DNA from: Ananas comosus
Taxonomy: Eukaryota; Streptophyta; Magnoliopsida; Poales; Bromeliaceae
NCBI RefSeq assembly: GCF_001540865.1
Contig: NC_033633.1
Location: 5,113,950 to 5,177,949 of the forward strand
Length of the DNA stretch: 64,000 nucleotides
Direction: 5' to 3'
Positions 49,351 to 59,710 of the stretch are shown piece by piece; position 1 is the first letter of the stretch; each line of letters starts with the position of its first letter. Below the pieces are notes generated by a model. That model was not told the DNA's origin and did not search any database. It saw only the letters and a list, made by a program, of their open reading frames with translations. Both the position numbers and the translations under genes were made by a program.

Positions 49351-52330
49351 GTGAAACTTGTCCGAAGCTCAATCTATCGGGTTCATCTCCAAACTATCGG
49401 GTTGGTGGAAGGAGGGTGCCAAGGAAAAGTCCGCTGTGTTAACTTTCACTGCGAAGTTTAGACACTGTCATCTAAGGAACAAAGAGTGGTGTGCCAACGA
49501 GTTCCACAGCATCAGAGGATTAAAGAACCATCTAATGAGAGAAATACAGAAAATTGACAACAAAGAAGAACTTGGCGACATCGGAATGTCCGACAAAAAG
49601 AGAGGAGCTCAAAGTGAAATTAAGAGGGGCTTTAAATGATGAAGTATCGCTATGGAGAATTCGGGCCAAACAACATTGGTTAAGTGAGGGCGATGGCAAC
49701 ACGAAAATTTTCCATTCTATAGCTAACGCCAGACGAAGAGCAAACAGGATAGGCACGATGGCCGAGTATGGTGTTGTGTACCAGTCTGAGGAGGATAAAA
49801 AGAAGTATTTCTACCACACTTTCAATGATTCGCACTGGGCAAGACGGCCTCAACTTCATTTGGGGAGTGGAGTGGTCTATTTTTTTCAAATCGTGTTTCG
49901 GCCCCTAGTCTCACGTAGCTTACCGAACCCTTAAGCATCGACGAAATAAAGAAAGCGGTCTTTCAACTAGGGAGCGACAAGGCGCCAGGACCTGATGGTT
50001 TTCCGCTAAGATTCTACCAAATTTTCTGGGACACCCTTAAGGATGATCTCTTTAACCTTTTCCAGGAGATGTATGAGGGGAGGCTTTCAACTGCCCCCAT
50101 TGACTACACTTACATCTGTCTTATTCCTAAGAAAGAGGGGGCTGAGCGGGCCAACGATTTTCGACCCATAAGCCTACTAAATGGGATTCAAAAGATCTTA
50201 TCAAAGGTTTTAGCCAATTGACTACAACTGGTTTTGAACGATCTGATCTCCCCATCTCAGTCAACGTTTTTTAAAGGGAGGAACATCTCTGACGCATATG
50301 TAGCGGTATCCGAACTAATCGGATGGGGTATCAAAAAGGCAATCGAGGGGGTCAGTGTCAAGGTGGACTTCGAAAAAGCTTTTGATAGGATCTATTGGCC
50401 CTTTCTATTTCGTTCTCTACGTTGGTGGGGCTTTGACGACAAATGGTGTGGATGGATCGAACTTTGTGTGTGCCACGCAAAAGTAGCTTTACTAATTACG
50501 GTAAGGCGACTAATTGGATTAAGACCAGAAGAGGAGTTCAACAGGGGGACCCGTTATCTCCTCTCCTCTTCTTGTTGGTGGCCGAGTGTCTGGCCCGAAT
50601 GATTATCGAGGCTATCTCTAATAATCTTATCATTGGCATTGGTTCGTTCGGCACGAGTAAGGCTACCCTAATCCAATTCGCGGATGACACATTTTTCTTC
50701 TGTGAGGCAAGAAGAAGGTACTTGAAAAACCTCAGATTCATCTCTTTGAATGGGCTTCTGGTATGAAAATTAATAGAGAAAAGTCAGAACTATACTACCT
50801 TGGACAGACAGAGGGAAAAGCGACAAGACTAGCGAACTTACTTGGGTGCAGAGTTGGAACTTTCCCAACGAAATATCTTGGCCTACCACTCTCTCGAAAC
50901 CCCTCTCAAAGGAGGCATAGAGGGGGATCATCTAGAAATTACAACGTAAAATCGATGGATGGTAGGCTAAACTTCTCTCTAGAGGGGGTAGACTTATTCT
51001 GGTAAACGCAGTTCTAACCAACCTACCCCTGTACTTATTAATTTTTAAAGCCCCTAAATGGGTGATCAAACGCATCGAAGCACTACGTAGAGACTTTTTC
51101 TGGAATGGCAATACTATCTCCCCTGGCAAAGGATGCTTAATGGCTTGGAAGAATCTTTGCAAGAGTAAGAAAGAAATCGGGCTAGGCATCTTGGATGTAA
51201 CCACTATGAACCAAGCTCTTCTGACTAAATGGTGGTGGAAATTCCACACGGCACCTCAACTGCAATGGAACAAGATTATTCGTGCTTTATATTACCGACG
51301 ACGAAAACCATTGATAGAGGGACTTTCATTTAGACCCTTCTCATTCTGGTAGAAGGGAGTCCTAACCCTCAAAGCCATCTACAAATCGGGAACTTCCTAC
51401 AAGTTACGTAACGGGAGGTCTATCGATTTCTGGTCGGATTGGTGGTCTGGGGAAACCATCTTGCAACTGTTGTTTCCAAAGGTCTATCACATGATGGCGT
51501 GTAAAAACCTAAAAGTTAGCGATTGTCTTGCGATAGACAGTTGGAATTGGTTTAGAATTCTAGATAATGATCCATATCTTACGCAGGGTACGAGCTCTAG
51601 TCTTGCAGAACTTAAGGAAAGAGTATCTGGTTTCAAGTCCAGCATGGACCAGATAGGTTACTTTGGCGATGGAGTAGCGACGGGAGTTTTTCGGTAAGAT
51701 CAGCCTAAAGAGCGTTGACCGACAGGGGCACGAGGGATGCACGCGCAAACAAGATTTGGCCTCTCGGAATCCCCCTAAAAGTAAAAGTGTTCTGTTGACT
51801 CATCCTCAAGAAGAGGACCCTTACAGCCGATAATCTTGTGACGCAAGGGTAGACTGGAGACACAGCTTGTGTGTTATGTAGGGCAAACGAGGAAACGGCC
51901 GACCATTTGTTTACACAGTGCGTTTTCACCAAGTTTGTTTTAGTAATGGGTGTGGAGGGGGTTCAATCTAGGGACTTGGGGGACGACGTTTATTCCTTCT
52001 GGGACAGGTGGTCGAGTATAAAAGGATTACACAATTCTAAAAGCAGCCTAACTGATCTAGTAGGCAACTGGTTGGTCATCTGGAAGGTCAGAAACGAGTT
52101 GACTTTAGGAAGATCCCGCCTGACCCAGTACAAGTAGCTCTTAGACTCAAGCTGCTGTTGAAAGATTGGGAATATCTTATACCTACAAAGTAGATCCTCA
52201 GTGCTTCACCTAGTGCTAGTGGTTTTTTTTTTTTTTTTCCTCGAGGCCCAGGCTGCCTCACTTCTGTAGCTTAATTCATACCTTTAATGAATGAAGTGGG
52301 TAGCGTGCTACCTTTTCCTAAAAAAAAAAA
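49350..52330 (+). pseudogene. L1-like LINE (RT and zinc-finger region), 5'-truncated
   Basis: Non-LTR retrotransposon remnant in the plus strand. It starts in the linker before RT (RNKEWCANEFHSIRGLKN, QHWLSEGDGNTKIFH), then RT: DKAPGPDGFP, SQSTFFKGRNISDA, VDFEKAFDRI, GVQQGDPLSPLLFLLVAE and FADD at about 50679-50690, followed by KINREKSELYYLG, KYLGLPLS, and the zf-RVT region near 51870 (LCRANEETADHLFTQC). Multiple stops and frame changes. The 3' UTR ends ggtagcgtgctacc-like sequence and a poly(A) at 52320-52330. The endonuclease part is missing and no target duplication was found. Confidence 0.92.
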
Positions 52331-52781
52331 CTCTGTTATATTGATACTGTTGTGTTGCCTTTTTTGTGAGTGTACTTTCGACATATGGCTCATCTCAGCC
52401 ATGGCTATTTAAACGCCGATGGAAATTGCCCAAAGAAAGTTGTCTTGCTATACTGTTCCTGAGCCTCACTATTTTTTTATGACCATTCTGTTCTTGCTTT
52501 GATTGTATGTTTAATTTTCAATATTTTACTTTTTCTTTTCTCGAATTTTTCTTTCTCTTTTTCTGGGTTTTCAGTTCCTGTTACCTTTCTTTGTTTTTCC
52601 TTTTTTTTTTTCTTTGGAATGGACTTCGGTATTTTTTGCCTTTGGTTTGGGGTCCTATTTTCCTTATACATTCAAGTTGTTACTAAATATGAATTTTGCC
52701 TACTAAAAGCTTCAAATTAGACTTGAAAATTATTAAGTGGTTCAGACATTCTATCTGTTCTATCAAACATAATATGAAGTT
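52331..52781. other. AT-rich stretch, probably Helitron interior
   Basis: No gene recognised. Contains T-rich tracts. Lies between the LINE tail and the RPA-like fragment, so it is probably Helitron sequence or intron. Confidence 0.4.
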
Positions 52782-53440
52782 TACCTGTGAGGTTAAAATT
52801 GCTGAAATTAATACATTATTTGGTTGGTAGTATAAAGCCTGCTATAATTGTAAATTAGCTATCAAAATATTTGATAATGCTTTTTGGTGTTCCAATTGTG
52901 ACAAAAATGATCAATCTCCTACACCATGGTATATATTTTGTTTTTAAACAAATGTTTTATTGTTTTTTTAAAATAAACTTAATTGTTCTGTTTCTACCTC
53001 TTCAAAAAAAGTTTTAATTCAATTTATTATTAAACAGGTACAAATTAAACACTATTGTTGAAGATGATAGTGGTATGCAAATTTTACTATTTTCAGAAGA
53101 TTGGCGCAAGATTTGATTTATATTCCAACTCAAAACCTAACTAGTTCGCCTGGTTCAAATAAATTTACTCTTCCTCTTGTAATTAAAGTAATTATTGGAC
53201 ATAGAGTATACTTTTCAGATGGTACCTGATGTATAGAGGTTTAAAACAAATGCTCCTTCTTTTAAAGTACTCATTATTATGCACTTCGATGCAAAGAGGA
53301 AGACCCATACAACTGAAAATTTATTAATCAAATGTGAACAAGAACTGCATTCTCCTACTTCTAAAAAAAAAATCGCAAAGAAATTATTTACCGAGGCATC
53401 ACCAAGCACAAGCTATTTAGTCAAGGTAATATTCCTATAT
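52782..53440 (+). pseudogene. RPA1-like (replication protein A large subunit) fragment of Helitron
   Basis: Resembles the C-terminal DNA-binding OB domain of RPA70. Exon 1 holds FTCEVKIAEINTLFGW, then a zinc ribbon YKACYNC ... FWCSNC (CX2C twice) and PTPW; a 109 bp intron (52929-53037) with gt..ag ends; exon 2 with YKLNTIVEDDSGMQILLF, then DLIYIPTQNL and APSFKVLIIMHFDAK in shifting frames. A W-to-stop change (TAG) before YKAC and several frameshifts inactivate it. Plant Helitrons commonly carry RPA-like genes, and the copy lies inside the Helitron boundaries. A captured host RPA1 piece is the alternative. Confidence 0.78.
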
Positions 53441-53536
53441 TTGATTTGTATTATATTAAACATATTATGCGCGCGTGCGCGCGCACTTGCGTACACACAC
53501 ACTTTAACACAATATATATATATATATATATATAAA

Positions 53537-53665
53537 ATCTAGGGAACCACTATCATTCTAAGTGGGGACCACCATCATCCTAACCACACATTCCATCAAT
53601 CAACAGTTAAAAATTTAAAAGTACAAGAGGGTCTATACTCAAAAGAGTATAATAGCCCCAGCCTA
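53537..53665. mobile_element. MITE fragment
   Basis: Its right end (gggtctatactcaaaagag) matches the right terminus of the full MITE next to it. The left part resembles the interior of the MITE at 61935-62165. Flanked by TA repeats. A (GC/AC)n-rich patch lies just left at about 53468-53500. Confidence 0.5.
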
Positions 53666-53685
53666 TATATATAGATATATAGTTC

Positions 53686-54215
53686 GGCTACTATACTCTT
53701 ATGAGTACGATCGCTTTCGTACTCATAAGTTATTTTTGATGATAGAGTTTCCGAATCGACGATCCACACCGTTAAACATTATCTAGGACATTTAAAACTT
53801 TTAGAAATTAAATTTTATAATTTTTTGACATCGTTTACCTTACGATCAAAAGGTCCCAAAGTTGACAATTTTTAACGGCCGATATGGGATACTTGGTAGT
53901 TTAACGGTGTAAAAGAATCGGAATCGGTTGAATTTTTAATAGAAAATTCTTTTCACTACCTAGATAAAGATCAATAACTCCGATTTTAAATTGAAGAATC
54001 CGACCATCCATTTTTAGAACGTCGTTCAATTTTGACCGTTCATTTTATGTCTACTTGATGGACTTTGTTATGACTTCGAAAAATTACGAAATTTATTTTC
54101 TAGAAGTTTCAAATACGCTAGATTATAGTTAACGGAGTTGATCGTCGATTTGGAAACTCCATCGAAAATAACTTAGGAGTAAGAAGGGCTCTATACTCAT
54201 AAGAGTATAGTAGCC
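53686..54215. mobile_element. MITE with long terminal inverted repeats (530 bp)
   Basis: Left end ggctactatactcttatgag; the right end is its exact reverse complement, and the similarity continues inward imperfectly for about 100 bp (gatgatagagtttccgaatcg against the inverse). Non-coding. Lies between TA and CT microsatellites, so the target duplication cannot be read. Confidence 0.85.

Positions 54216-54217
<2 letters not shown>

Positions 54218-54273
<56 letters not shown>
54218..54273. repeat. (CT)n microsatellite
   Basis: Nearly pure CT tract of about 56 bp between two MITEs, running straight into a TA tract. Confidence 0.95.
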
Positions 54274-54290
<17 letters not shown>

Positions 54291-54828
54291 GAGTTGAGCT
54301 AGAATACTATCGATAGTAACGACCATTTTACTACCGATTTGTTTTAGATGATAGAGCTTCCAAATTGATGAATCGGCTCGCGTTAAATATGACTAAATCA
54401 TTTAAACTATCTAAAATCAAATTTCAACGCACTTTCGATATTGTTCTTTTATCCATCAAGTGAACAGAAATCGAATGGCTGAAAATGAATATTCTTTAAA
54501 AAATAATGATAGGATCTTGTAATCAGAAGATCAAAGTATAAGATCTTGTTTAAATAGTTTAAAGAATTTTCTAACAAAAATTCAATTGATTTGGATATCT
54601 TTACGCCGTTAAACGAGAAAATGCCTCTTATCGACCATATAAAATTACAAATTTTGAAACCCTTTGATCATTAGGCAAATGAGTCGAAAAGATTTGAAAT
54701 TTAATTTCTAACACTTCAGTGGTATAGATCATGTTCAACGGAGCCGATCGTCATTTGGAAGCTCTATCATCGAAAAACAAATAGGTAGTAAAACGGCTCG
54801 TTTATTACCGATATATCTCAAAAACTCT
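54291..54828. mobile_element. MITE, related long-TIR family (~540 bp)
   Basis: Left gagttgagctagaatactatc; the right end carries the inverse of the ttttactaccgat region and of gatagagcttccaaat. Same interior plan as the 53686 MITE (ccgttaa... blocks near both inner ends). Non-coding, flanked by TA repeats. Confidence 0.8.
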
Positions 54829-54844
54829 ATATATATATATATAT

Positions 54845-54876
<32 letters not shown>

Positions 54877-54905
54877 ATATATAATATATCATATATATAT
54901 ATATA
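54829..54905. repeat. (TA)n microsatellite
   Basis: AT alternation with a few interruptions, between two MITEs. Confidence 0.9.
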
Positions 54906-54910
54906 CATAC

Positions 54911-55127
54911 AAAGTTGAGTTAGAATACTCTCAAAGCACCATGGGGGTGGTGTTTTTGAGTTTTTAGGCCATTGGATGGAAATATGTGAGGTTGAGAATG
55001 ATGTGAGTAGGTGGGTAGTGGAATAATATTGATCTAAGGGCTATTAGTAATCAAGAAGTAGTCCAATGGCTAAAAACCTAATAGCACCATGGGAGTGATA
55101 CTTGTAAAGTATCTAGCTCAATTCTAT
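54911..55127. mobile_element. short MITE (~217 bp)
   Basis: Left aaagttgagttagaatact with caaagcaccatgggggtg; the right end holds the imperfect inverse (agcaccatgggagtgatac, then agctcaattcta). Outer tips resemble the larger MITEs, the interior differs. Confidence 0.8.
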
Positions 55128-55492
55128 TATACACACTTTTTATTCACAAGCTCCTCCAGGACTTGTCGGTGAATTTAAATGAAATCCAGCCTGCTAAAAC
55201 AACGAATTTGCAAGATCTAATGTCATCTGATTTCTTACCGTCTCAAATATTCATTAATCATTATATATAACTAAATTGTTCACTTTCATTTTCAGTTTCA
55301 CTGAAGCTCCCTCCACAAATGAAGACAAGATGTGAAGGATTACATTTAATATTATATTTTACTCTTCAATTGTACTGTCAGTTTATGCAAATTTTTCGCA
55401 ATCTACTTACCATATAAAGGACTACATTTAATACTACAGTTATATTATATGTTTTTACTGTTAGTTTATTTAAATTTATCGTAATCTACTTA

Positions 55493-55521
55493 CCCGCAGC
55501 GAAACGCGGGGTTTTCACTAG
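55493..55521 (+). other. Helitron 3' terminus (hairpin and CTAG)
   Basis: CCCGC and GCGGG separated by an 8-base loop, then gttttca and CTAG. This is the canonical Helitron 3' end. The next base, T55522, is the host T. Confidence 0.85.
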
Positions 55522-56215
55522 TGTTGATGATAGTAGTGCTTCAAGGGAATGGCAACCATCAACGAGATATTCTCCAATTAAATATACGCAACCATCAACG
55601 AGATATTCACCAATTAAATATACTCTACTGATGCGATAGAACTTAAGCTTTGATGAGGCCTTTCTTAGTGAAGATAAATAGAGATAATTGGAAGCAATAC
55701 AAAAGGAGCACCTATGATTTGGTACTTTTGCCAAAAAGAAAGAAAGTACTAAAAAATAAATGGATGCTAGATTGAAGAATGAGGAGAATAATGAACAAAT
55801 CAAGATACAAAGCAAGATTGGTTGTGAAGAATTTTGAACAAAAAAAAAAAAGATATTTACTTTGATGAAATCTCCTCTTCAGTGGTGAAAATGTCATCTA
55901 TTCGACTCCTTTCAAGCTTAGCACTTGTATGGACTTGGAGGTCGAGCAAATAAATATAAAAACAGCATTCTTCATGGAAGCTTGGAGGAGAAGATATACA
56001 TTAAACAATCGGAAGGTTTTTAAGTCAATGGTATAGAGTATATGATTCATCGGCTAAAAAGAAGTCTCTATAGCCTAAAACAAGCACCTAGAGTACGATA
56101 TAAGAGATTTGACTCTTTTATGAATAATCATAGTACACAAGATCTAATTGTGATTATTATGTGTATGTGCAAAAAGTAGGTGACGATGATTTTCTCATAC
56201 TTCAATATATAGTAA
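55522..56215 (+). pseudogene. Ty1/copia polyprotein remnant, RT half
   Basis: Continues the integrase half at 22180-23131 in frame. Visible: the STRYSPIKY linker motif (duplicated), WLEAIQKE-like, KYKARLVVK-like near 55805, YFDEISSSVVKMSSIR, a decayed region before TAFFHGS-like, KKSLYSLKQAPR, and CDYYVYVQK just before the YVDD position, which is missing. Several stops and frame changes. Same orientation and decay level as the integrase half. Confidence 0.88.
55553..55624 (+). repeat. 2 x 36 bp in-frame duplication in copia linker
   Basis: Two adjacent 36 bp units (differing at two bases) repeat twelve codons around the STRYSPIKY motif. Confidence 0.92.
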
Positions 56216-57545
56216 TTAAGCTCTAGCCTTTAATGAATTGCCTTCGGACTTTATCCTTCAGAAAATAAAATAAAATAAAAGATCAACCACTATGTAAAGA
56301 CAGCAAAATATCAAGACACTTTTTGTAAACAAAACTAAAACAAAATATGCGATATATCCACGGAACAAAGTATGCTGGGTAATGTCGGAGAAATGTACGG
56401 TACATGCAAGGAAGAAAAGGATTTTGAGTGGCGTTAGAATGCATTGGATAAGTGATAACTATCGACTTGCTCTGATTCAAAGTTCAAGTAGTGAAAGTCA
56501 ATTTTTTTAAAAAAGTCCCTACTATCAAGTAACTTGTTTTATTCCTAATTCCTTGAAGTAGGATTTATTTCCTATTCTAGTTCATTCGGTCAATAAATAA
56601 GGCAGTTCAAGAACTTAGTTTCTATTACACAAGCACTTTAATCCGTTTGAATCCTATATCAGCATAATATAATTCTTAACATCAGGAAATACTTGGAGAA
56701 AAGAGAGTATCAGAGTGCGGTCGTTTCCTAACATAATGGCATCAAAATGTGTATGTGAAACAACTTTGATGAATTTTGAAAGATTTGTTACACCACCATT
56801 TGTTAGAGAGATAAAAAAGTAAGCAGCAGATCCCGTTTCTGAAAGTTCAGCTAAACACCTTTTATCCCTGATATCTATAAACTTAAGAGCAAACATTCGG
56901 CTTCTAAACCTTTGACAATTGTCCAAGTACATAAATCTTGTAGGTCGTAACCTATTATCCTATCATAAGCCAAAAATCTTCGAAAGCTGACCATACCAAG
57001 AAAACAAAAAAAAGTCTTTCAAGAGACTAGCTCTTATTCAAATACAAAACAAATTGGGAGAGACGAAATGTGAAATACAAGTTTCAATACTTGCAGTCGT
57101 AGTACTATACATCTTTATACACAACAGAAGTAAGACAAGGAAAACTGTCAAAAGAGTAAGTACAATTTTTTACAAAAGAAACTCGAAAAGGATCTGCTCA
57201 TAGCTCAGCTCACAACTCATACCATGAAATGTGACACTGCTGTGACACAATTTCTTTCCGAAACAGCTAAAATACACTCTGCCATACAAATATTATGTTC
57301 ATCAACCATAGAAGAATGGACAAGACTACAGCAACATGAGACCTGCAGCAAAGTATAAGCTTTGTATGCTTATATATAGGTTTATCATCTTTGCCCGGTT
57401 GCCCCTAATCTATTGTCCAAAATTCTGATCATTGTGTGTAGTTAACACTATTTTATAGGTTTCAGAAGGTGACTACGACAAAATATTATTCAAGATGCGA
57501 AGAAGAGATTGAAGAACTGAACACTCACAAATTTAGCCGACTAAT
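56216..57545. other. no confident gene; 3' flank of bZIP
   Basis: AT-rich. The part nearest the bZIP stop presumably holds its 3' UTR (minus strand). A 92-codon ATG frame on the minus strand at 56654-56932 has no family that I recognise and no supporting signals, so it is not called. Confidence 0.4.
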
Positions 57546-58238
57546 TCACTCAGCTTGCGAAGCAGATGAGACCAAGCTCCCTACGGCATCCATTGAGTTC
57601 ACTGCTTCACCAATATCCAATTTCCGTCCAAAATCCCCATTTTCATTGTTCCCACAATTAAGTACTGCTGGTCCACAGCTTCCTTCCCAACCCACGACTT
57701 CTCCCTCGCCCAGGAAGCATTGTGCAGCACCGTTATTACACCTTGAAACAGAAGAAGCACCACATTCTTTTTGAAAAGGGAAAGAACCCAATTCACCGTC
57801 AATCTTGGCCCGAAAATCTACCAAAAGGCTCCTCAACCTAACCACCTCGGCCTCCAACGCGGCTTGCCCCTGCAATCTTTTCAATAGCTGTTGATTCACG
57901 AGGCGCAGTTTCTTGACTTCCTCCTCCAAGTAAGCCGCATGGGCCTTCTTCTTCTCCCTATACTTGCGGACGGCTTCTCGATTCCCTAATGGCTTCCGGG
58001 TCTTCTTCAGCTCTTGTTGCTCTTCTGCACTCATTTCCTTTTCAGGGCTCGGGGAGAGTACTTGGGTATGAGTGTGGTAGCATGTATGGGTGTGCGTAGT
58101 AGCCGCAGGGCCCGGAGGATTGCATGTGTGGGTGTGGGTGCATGTTGTTGTGTTCCTCAAGAACTCGTCGAACGCGGTTGATGTCTCCAGATTTGGCAAG
58201 AGAAGGTGGGTTGAAAGGTCTACTTCTCCTTCATCCAT
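57546..58238 (-). CDS. group F bZIP transcription factor (bZIP19/23/24-like zinc-deficiency regulator)
   Basis: Intact 230-residue protein. Near the N-terminus is a His/Cys-rich zinc-sensor motif in two halves (CTHTHTC at 33-39 and THTHTCYHTHT at 48-58), diagnostic for Arabidopsis bZIP19/23/24 and their grass homologues. The basic region has the bZIP signature NREAVRKYR (N86-X7-R94). The zipper follows with heptad positions L104, L111, L118, Q125, V132, L139. The segment DFRAKIDGELGSFPFQK after the zipper is also typical. Family members sit in nucleus and cytoplasm, bind ZDRE palindromes and activate ZIP transporters when zinc is low; the motif binds Zn to switch them off. The bZIP24 subgroup acts in salt response instead, but it has a reduced motif. 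Start: the ATG at 58238 in gataATGgatgaa; an in-frame GTG upstream is not a plausible start. No intron in the coding part, as in its relatives. Confidence 0.95.
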   Translation of the reverse strand: MDEGEVDLSTHLLLPNLETSTAFDEFLRNTTTCTHTHTCNPPGPAATTHTHTCYHTHTQVLSPSPEKEMSAEEQQELKKTRKPLGNREAVRKYREKKKAHAAYLEEEVKKLRLVNQQLLKRLQGQAALEAEVVRLRSLLVDFRAKIDGELGSFPFQKECGASSVSRCNNGAAQCFLGEGEVVGWEGSCGPAVLNCGNNENGDFGRKLDIGEAVNSMDAVGSLVSSASQAE

Positions 58239-59068
58239 TATCACCACAGGTAGAGTCCGATCTGCTGCTACTAGAGGAAACTGAACTTATCCCCCTAAGC
58301 AAAGTTATCAACCTTGTGAAGAATTAACCAAACAGTTTCAGGGAGGTCACCGAAAGACGATCTTCTCCGACCGAACTGCCGACTTTTGGAGATTTTAACT
58401 TACTGACAAGTGGATGATAGATATTTGAGTAATCTACCAACTCAAGATGATGAAACAACCAATAGAACTGTAAACTCTCAAGCAAAGCCCAATAGCAAAC
58501 AAGGGCACTTCAGCAAACTCCTTGTTCCCCTTATAGCCTCCATACAAGACCTAATTCATGCAGAGCCCAACAATCGTGAATACTAAATCCATCTAATTCA
58601 TCAAGTGGGGTGAGCTCAAAAGAAACAGAACAACCGGCAAACAGGATCACAAAGATCACAAAACCCTAATTTCACCACAAAATCACCATTTCCTCAAAAT
58701 CAAAGCGAAGAAAATATAAATTTCTACAAGACTGAAAACAAACCCCTTCAAGAGATGAAGGAAATCAGGCATCAAAATGGGACCTTCAAGAAGAAATCAT
58801 TGACCTCAGTTTCTTAAAAATAAAGAATTAAAAAAAGAAAAAGGGGCACAAAAGGTTGAAGAGGAAAAGAAGGTCGTCGTTTCTCTACCTCTCCTTTTGA
58901 TCTCTTTTGAGGGAACAGAATCTTTGAAAGAGGAGAGGAGAGGAGAGGTGGGTTTTTGGGTTCTGATTTGATTGGGGCTGGTTTGAACGGTGCTTCTTCT
59001 GTTCTCTCTCGCTACAAAGAGGATTTCTCCTCCCACTCCCGTTGCTTTTGTTGATTTTGCTATCCAAC
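58239..59068 (-). promoter_or_regulatory. bZIP 5' UTR, possibly with an intron
   Basis: About 800 bp separate the TATA box from the ATG. The TATA-proximal part is a GA/CT-rich leader (ggagaggagaggag on the plus strand near 58932). A possible donor gtagag (minus strand, 58888) follows gagag, and an acceptor may lie shortly upstream of the ATG (tttcctctag near 58275). Relatives often have a 5' UTR intron. Exon limits cannot be fixed without transcripts. Confidence 0.5.
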
Positions 59069-59076
59069 TATTTATA
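59069..59076 (-). promoter_or_regulatory. bZIP TATA box
   Basis: TATAAATA on the minus strand (ctataaatag), placing transcription start near 59040, immediately before the GA-rich leader. Confidence 0.6.
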
Positions 59077-59231
59077 GTTTTCAAAGCTTCTTTTTCTTTA
59101 TGAATAAATCTGCTAAATATGTACGGGACTTCCTGACCTTTTGCTCGTTTCCAAACAGGGCCTAAACTTTTAATTTCTAATTATAATTTTAATAATTAGA
59201 TGCCTTAAATTTTATAAGATAGTTCAACAGA

Positions 59232-59271
<40 letters not shown>

Positions 59272-59520
59272 AATAATCTTATCTCTATTATTCTAACTTA
59301 TAAAAGAAATAATAAAAATTGAAGATAAATTTATCCTATTTTTTAAGATAAATTGAAGATAAAAATAGTTAATGATGTTAAAAAATTATTAAATTTAAAA
59401 TCTAGAAAGCTCAAATAGTCTAGATCAAAATCAACTATATTTGCCAAACATCAAGTTGGATCCCTAGCATCAGAAACAATATGAAAAGGAATGCTCCTCT
59501 TTCTTTTTTTTAAATTCTTA
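59077..59520. other. upstream region of bZIP with (CT)n tract
   Basis: No gene. A CT microsatellite spans about 59233-59269; the rest is AT-rich. Confidence 0.6.
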
Positions 59521-59538
59521 TAAGTATTTAACTTTGCT

Positions 59539-59692
59539 ATTTTTTTTTTGAGAGAGATAGATAGCACGCTACCTGCTTCGTTTATTTCATTTAGAAATAA
59601 ACTTAGCTGGAAATGTGAATCAACTAGGATTCGAACTTGAGTCTCGGGTACCAACCATCAAGTCCTTTGCCACTTGCTCTATGAACGGACGG
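59539..59692 (-). mobile_element. tRNA-derived SINE with 18 bp target duplication
   Basis: On the minus strand: a pol III A-box-like tagagcaagtggc, a B-box-like agttcgaatcc, a short body, a 3' end ggtagcgtgctatct and a poly(A) (the T-run at 59540-59549). It is flanked by taagtatttaactttgct at 59521-59538 and 59693-59710, a perfect 18 bp duplication as made by target-primed reverse transcription. The body resembles the Au-type plant SINEs from memory. Complete and relatively recent. Confidence 0.92.
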
Positions 59693-59710
59693 TAAGTATT
59701 TAACTTTGCT

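Larger units (their letters stand above)
23132..55521 (+). mobile_element. Helitron with nested insertions (32.4 kb as assembled)
   Basis: Both ends are supported. The left end TCCCTATACTATATAA follows host A; the right end has a CCCGC/GCGGG hairpin (55493-55510) about 7 bp before CTAG, followed by host T. This is the Helitron rule of insertion between A and T without target duplication. Ignoring 23132-55521, the copia linker frame continues without a gap or frameshift, which independently validates both ends. It contains an RPA1-like fragment, a gene that plant Helitrons carry. No Rep/helicase domain is visible; it may have been lost. Most of the length is later insertions (LTRs, Tekay array, LINE, MITEs). 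Remaining Helitron sequence is probably 23132-23596 and parts of 52331-55521. Confidence 0.8.

Noticed and set aside
52477..52671. Lys/Glu-rich minus-strand frame
   Set aside because: Produced by T-rich sequence; no conservation evidence.
56654..56932. 92-codon ATG frame on the minus strand beyond the bZIP gene
   Set aside because: No recognisable family, promoter or splice context; left uncalled.
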